Shown: piece after piece, positions 46,009 to 60,000 of the stretch | How positions within the stretch are numbered: position 1 is the stretch's first letter | How the letters are laid out: each line of letters starts with the position of its first letter | Assembly (NCBI RefSeq): GCF_000003815.2 | Contig: NC_049987.1 | Location: 8,297,858-8,357,857 of the forward strand | Source: Branchiostoma floridae | Taxonomy: Eukaryota > Chordata > Leptocardii > Amphioxiformes > Branchiostomatidae | Direction: 5' to 3' | Length of the DNA: 60,000 nt | Made by a program: the position numbers and the translations under genes | Notes under the pieces: generated by a model | Databases searched by the model: none | The model's input: only the letters and a program-made list of their open reading frames with translations | Told to the model about the DNA's origin: nothing

Positions 46009-47259
46009 GAGGGATACTGCAAGGTCTTTTGTTGAATATGTATATTTTGTAAGGTGGTAACTGATGAACGGATGTAGTTGATTTTCATGATGTTTTTTTT
46101 TAATTTGCGGTGTTGTAGATGAGAGGACTCACTGCGTACCATGAAATCACTACCAAACATGTAACATTTGTAACTTAAAAAGAGAGGAGAATTAACATAC
46201 ATCATGCACATAAAGACCTAGTTATATTTGCGTAATCCGTTTGACAAGTGGAAATGAAAAAGGGACAAAGTAGAAAGGCCGACAACACTCCTAAAAACGC
46301 ATCACAAACTGACTGAGGCCAACTTCTTCTTCTGTGGTGCCCATACCTTGACCTGTTCCACGGTTAGTGAGGGTTAGTGTCCTTACCTGAACCTGTTCCC
46401 CTGGTAACAGTGTACGTAATCACAGGGTCATTATATATGTATTGGACAGTGCCATTGGTCAAAGGGGGCTTGAAATGTGGTTTATGTGGATACCGTACCT
46501 GTTGATATGTGTAGTATACAGAGTCCTTCCTTTCCCCAGTCGCAACTATTACTACTACTACAATAATTGATTTCCAGGTTCTAGGCCTTGCCTCAACGGA
46601 TTTAAATTGAAAATTGAGCAAGAAGGAAACTGAATCAATGCGTCATTAAGGAACATCCCTTTATTTTCTAAGTGAACACAACCTAAATACAGCAGCTGTG
46701 TTGGTTACGTCTGCAGCAAACAAGCCTCTACATGAAGGAGTATGGCAGCTAGAAGTTCTATTTTTTCATTTCTGTCAATCTAAAAAACATTTTCACTTAA
46801 TTGTGTCACTCATCTTCTACTTAATAACCACCACTCAAACTTGACAAAACAAACTGGAAACAACACTATTTCTTATCTAAGACTTTTTGATTTTGATATA
46901 TGAATGACATCTGTGCACGCATCAATTTTCGGCCGTTTCCAAAATAGAGTTTTGAACCAATTTGTAAATCATTAAAGAAGATTCAAAACGAGCAAATATG
47001 TGATATAGATTTTAAAAAATACATTTCCAACGTATACTAATGCTATATAATGCCAACGTGAATTCTAAGGTCAAAGAAGAAGACGTGATAGAATAAAAAT
47101 GAAGAATCTATTGTTTGGTATACCATACTCTCATGATTATGAAAGTAGGATAATAAAATTGTAGATTAAGTTACAATTCCTGCCACCCGGGCGCTAAATT
47201 TTCCATGTTGACGGTTCCATAGCTGTTCCCATTGCAGCTCCGGACAGTTGAAGTCAGTT
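46009..47259. other. Intergenic between gap and NRF gene 3' end
   Basis: No supported exon. Minus-strand AATAAA at 46663-46668 is a possible poly(A) signal for the NRF gene (about 590 nt after its stop). The stretch at about 47060-47115 (AATTCTAAGGTCAAA..GAAGAC) resembles 22922-22985, a dispersed repeat. Confidence 0.45.
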
Positions 47260-57924
<10,665 letters not shown>

Positions 57925-58125
57925 TTTGCTGTCCTCACAGGTATAGTCAGTTCGACGAATGATGTATGCTGTAAGAAATGTTCCGTACTTAATGGCCAAC
58001 AACAACAAAAAACGAGTCACACGCGAACATATTAAAGTTATCATTCAACTTGAAGGTTTTCTGGTAAATTTCTATCAGTCTGTAGATGTGGTAAGATGTA
58101 CCTAGCATACAAAATTAGCCGTTAA
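57925..58125 (-). promoter_or_regulatory. 5' flank/5'UTR of the NRF-like gene
   Basis: The minus strand just upstream of the ATG has TTCTTACAG|CATAC (acceptor AG at 57970-57969), implying a spliced 5'UTR. The start codon context is GACAGCAAAATGA. No convincing TATA element is seen. Confidence 0.4.
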
Positions 58126-58459
58126 GCTAAGGGCACAACCCGCCGTACGTGCAAATACGTGCTGTTTACGTGCCATAACATGGGCATTCTTTTGGGATCC
58201 GTAAGTGGTAAGTACCGCCTCCGTACGAACTCGTTGGGAATCCGACGGATTTTGGAGCACGCAGACACGCTGTAGAACTTTACGTGCAGGCAAAACTTCG
58301 TGTGCCATCGGGCTGCGGATTCGCCCCCCGGTACGTGCCAGTACGGGCGACGCGCCTGCCCTGTACGGCCTGAACGTTTTCAGAAATACGTGGCGGACGT
58401 GGCCTCCAAAAAAACGTACGGACAAATTGCACGTACGGTGGGTTGTGCCCTTAGCTTTA
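58126..58459. mobile_element. Non-autonomous TIR element (MITE), copy 2
   Basis: Begins AGCTAAGGGCACAACCC, ends GGGTTGTGCCCTTAGCT (complementary), with the same interior as 8219-8503 plus an extra central segment. It lies just upstream of the NRF gene. Confidence 0.8.
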
Positions 58460-59442
58460 GGGAAACACAGACAGACAGGCACACTGCAAACAAGACGATG
58501 GTAAAAGAAACTCTACAAGTAGAACACGGAAAAACGGCCTTGTATCTTATTTGATGGAAATGGGGAGCAGGTATTCTAACATGACTGAACTGTTTTATGA
58601 GTAACTCATTTTTTTGCTGTTTCTTTTCTCGAACCTAAACTTTTCATACTCTTGAGAGGATGGTGCAATGTGGCTGATGCAATCACTCTGTAAATATTTG
58701 AGTTCGCACAGAAAACTTTTGTCAACACAATGCGATAATTCACCTCTCATTGAACCCGACTGCTGCTAGCACACTTGGCAATGACCCAATTAAGGTCAGT
58801 GAAGGACATCCAGGGGTTCAGGGTGAAACTTTCTGGTTATGTCTTTTACTATAAGAGTTGCTTGAATAAGTTAGGGCTGTGTGTTAGCCTATAGATGGTT
58901 ATTTTTGTTTATTGCAACATGAAGGTAATACAGTGGACAGTGGTGCCATACACAAGCAAAATGGCTTATATTCACGGCACCGCTGAACAAAACATGATAC
59001 ATTTGTATAGTACAGAAAACATGTAAACGTGAACGTCAGATGTACAGAGATAGAATAAAAAAGTAAAACAGCTAACATGTTTTGACGGAAAAAAATACAA
59101 GTAAATGATACCGGTTTAAATACATAATAGGTCAGTTTTGAAAACGTTTACTTCATTTATTTATCTAAGTATTAATTAGCTATGACATGAATTAGAGTGT
59201 TGATCTTAGATTGACAGCTAGTGGGACGTTTGAGTAACAAGTACACAGTAGCACAGTCAGTAGGACCTTCTGAAAGGCTACTTCACTTCAGACTTATTAC
59301 CCGAAGGTCTCTCGCTTTGTTGTCAGCATTGTCTTTTTCTGAGTGATAACAATTAAGAATAGCGGCAGATCGTTGTACGTTTGCATGTCAGTAGCCGGGA
59401 TTTTACTTGGCGAGACTAGCGCCCATGAGGGTCCAGGGCCAC
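58460..59442. other. Intergenic, no gene recognised
   Basis: AT-rich, no exon or repeat that I can name. Confidence 0.45.
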
Positions 59443-59519
59443 GCACACACACACAGTACACACACACAGTACACACACACACACACACACACAGTACACA
59501 CACACACACACACACACAC

Positions 59520-59562
<43 letters not shown>

Positions 59563-59629
59563 CACACACACACACACACACACAGTACACACACACACAC
59601 ACACAGTACACACACACACACACACACAG

Positions 59630-59660
<31 letters not shown>

Positions 59661-59669
59661 CACACACAT
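59443..59669. repeat. (CA)n microsatellite punctuated by GTACA
   Basis: CACA runs interrupted about ten times by GTAC. The frames on both strands (Cys/Val or Thr/His repeats) are artefacts. Confidence 0.95.
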
Positions 59670-60000
59670 ACATGTCCCTCCCTCACAGCGGCCCACCAGT
59701 TTCATGGTATAAAATTTTCTTTTTGAGGCGCGCTGCGCTCCGTCCCCGGGCCTTTACCTATTCCAGTATAGTGCGTAATCGGGAAGAACTGCTTATAAAC
59801 GGTTCCTTTATATTCAAAGATCAAGTGATCTAGTTTTCTAGGATTCCAGCGCCATTGGTGATACAAATCAGTCCACCTTTTAAAAAATCGTTGACATTAA
59901 AAAACGGACCTTCGACCGTGGGGGGTTCGTCCAAAGAATATAGAAAAGTGAATAATGGCGGCAGTACTTATTAAGTTTTGTATGGCTCACCTTATGGCAA
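59670..60000. other. Window edge, no gene recognised
   Basis: Contains GAGGCGCGCTGCGCTCCG at about 59725 (GC-rich) and otherwise AT-rich sequence. No exon supported. Confidence 0.4.

Noticed and set aside
59297-59726. Cys-Val and His-Thr repeat frames
   Set aside because: Translation of the (CA)n microsatellite.

Overview
The window looks like a piece of a cephalochordate (amphioxus, Branchiostoma-type) genome. It has short exons with GT-AG introns, dense foldback/MITE-like insertions, CR1/L2-like LINE scraps, tRNA-derived SINE fragments, minisatellites that span 5' splice sites, and a 200-N assembly gap. The gene families also fit: a metazoan NRF-6-like acyltransferase, a metazoan cyanophycinase-like S51 peptidase, and an ShK-metalloprotease. 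The species call is inference. No prokaryotic genes, operons or CRISPR arrays are present.

Layout. 1-10 kb is mostly repeats (LINE 3' end at 1.4-1.8 kb, SINE at 7.2 kb, MITE at 8.2 kb) with one weakly supported three-exon plus-strand gene (6.9-9.9 kb). At 11-12 kb (minus) a compact TATA-driven gene encodes a 97-aa secreted peptide precursor with eight consecutive arginines followed by an acidic segment. 12-18.6 kb has no gene I can support. At 18.75-23.92 kb (minus) an 8-exon gene encodes a complete 443-aa secreted, probably GPI-anchored cyanophycinase-like serine peptidase. Head-to-head with it, at 25.13-36.78 kb (plus), a 9-exon gene encodes a 389-aa secreted zinc metallopeptidase with two ShK domains and an HEFSH motif. 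Its first intron is filled by a 3.8-kb mariner that has lost its catalytic core and carries 3.2 kb of unrelated repeats. 37-47 kb holds repeats, a possible CpG-type promoter near 42-43 kb, a 65-bp satellite and the assembly gap. 47.26-57.92 kb (minus) is a complete 16-exon NRF-6-like acyltransferase-3 gene (706 aa).

All three large gene models were built by joining exons at splice sites with checked phases. Each gives one uninterrupted frame from a signal peptide to a stop.

The most interesting non-gene signal is structural. In two unrelated genes the 3' end of an exon, together with its splice donor, has been tandemly copied into the downstream intron (56-bp units in the NRF gene, about 115-156-bp units in the metalloprotease). 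A third array (65 bp, 43.5-45.6 kb) also carries a consensus donor in many units.
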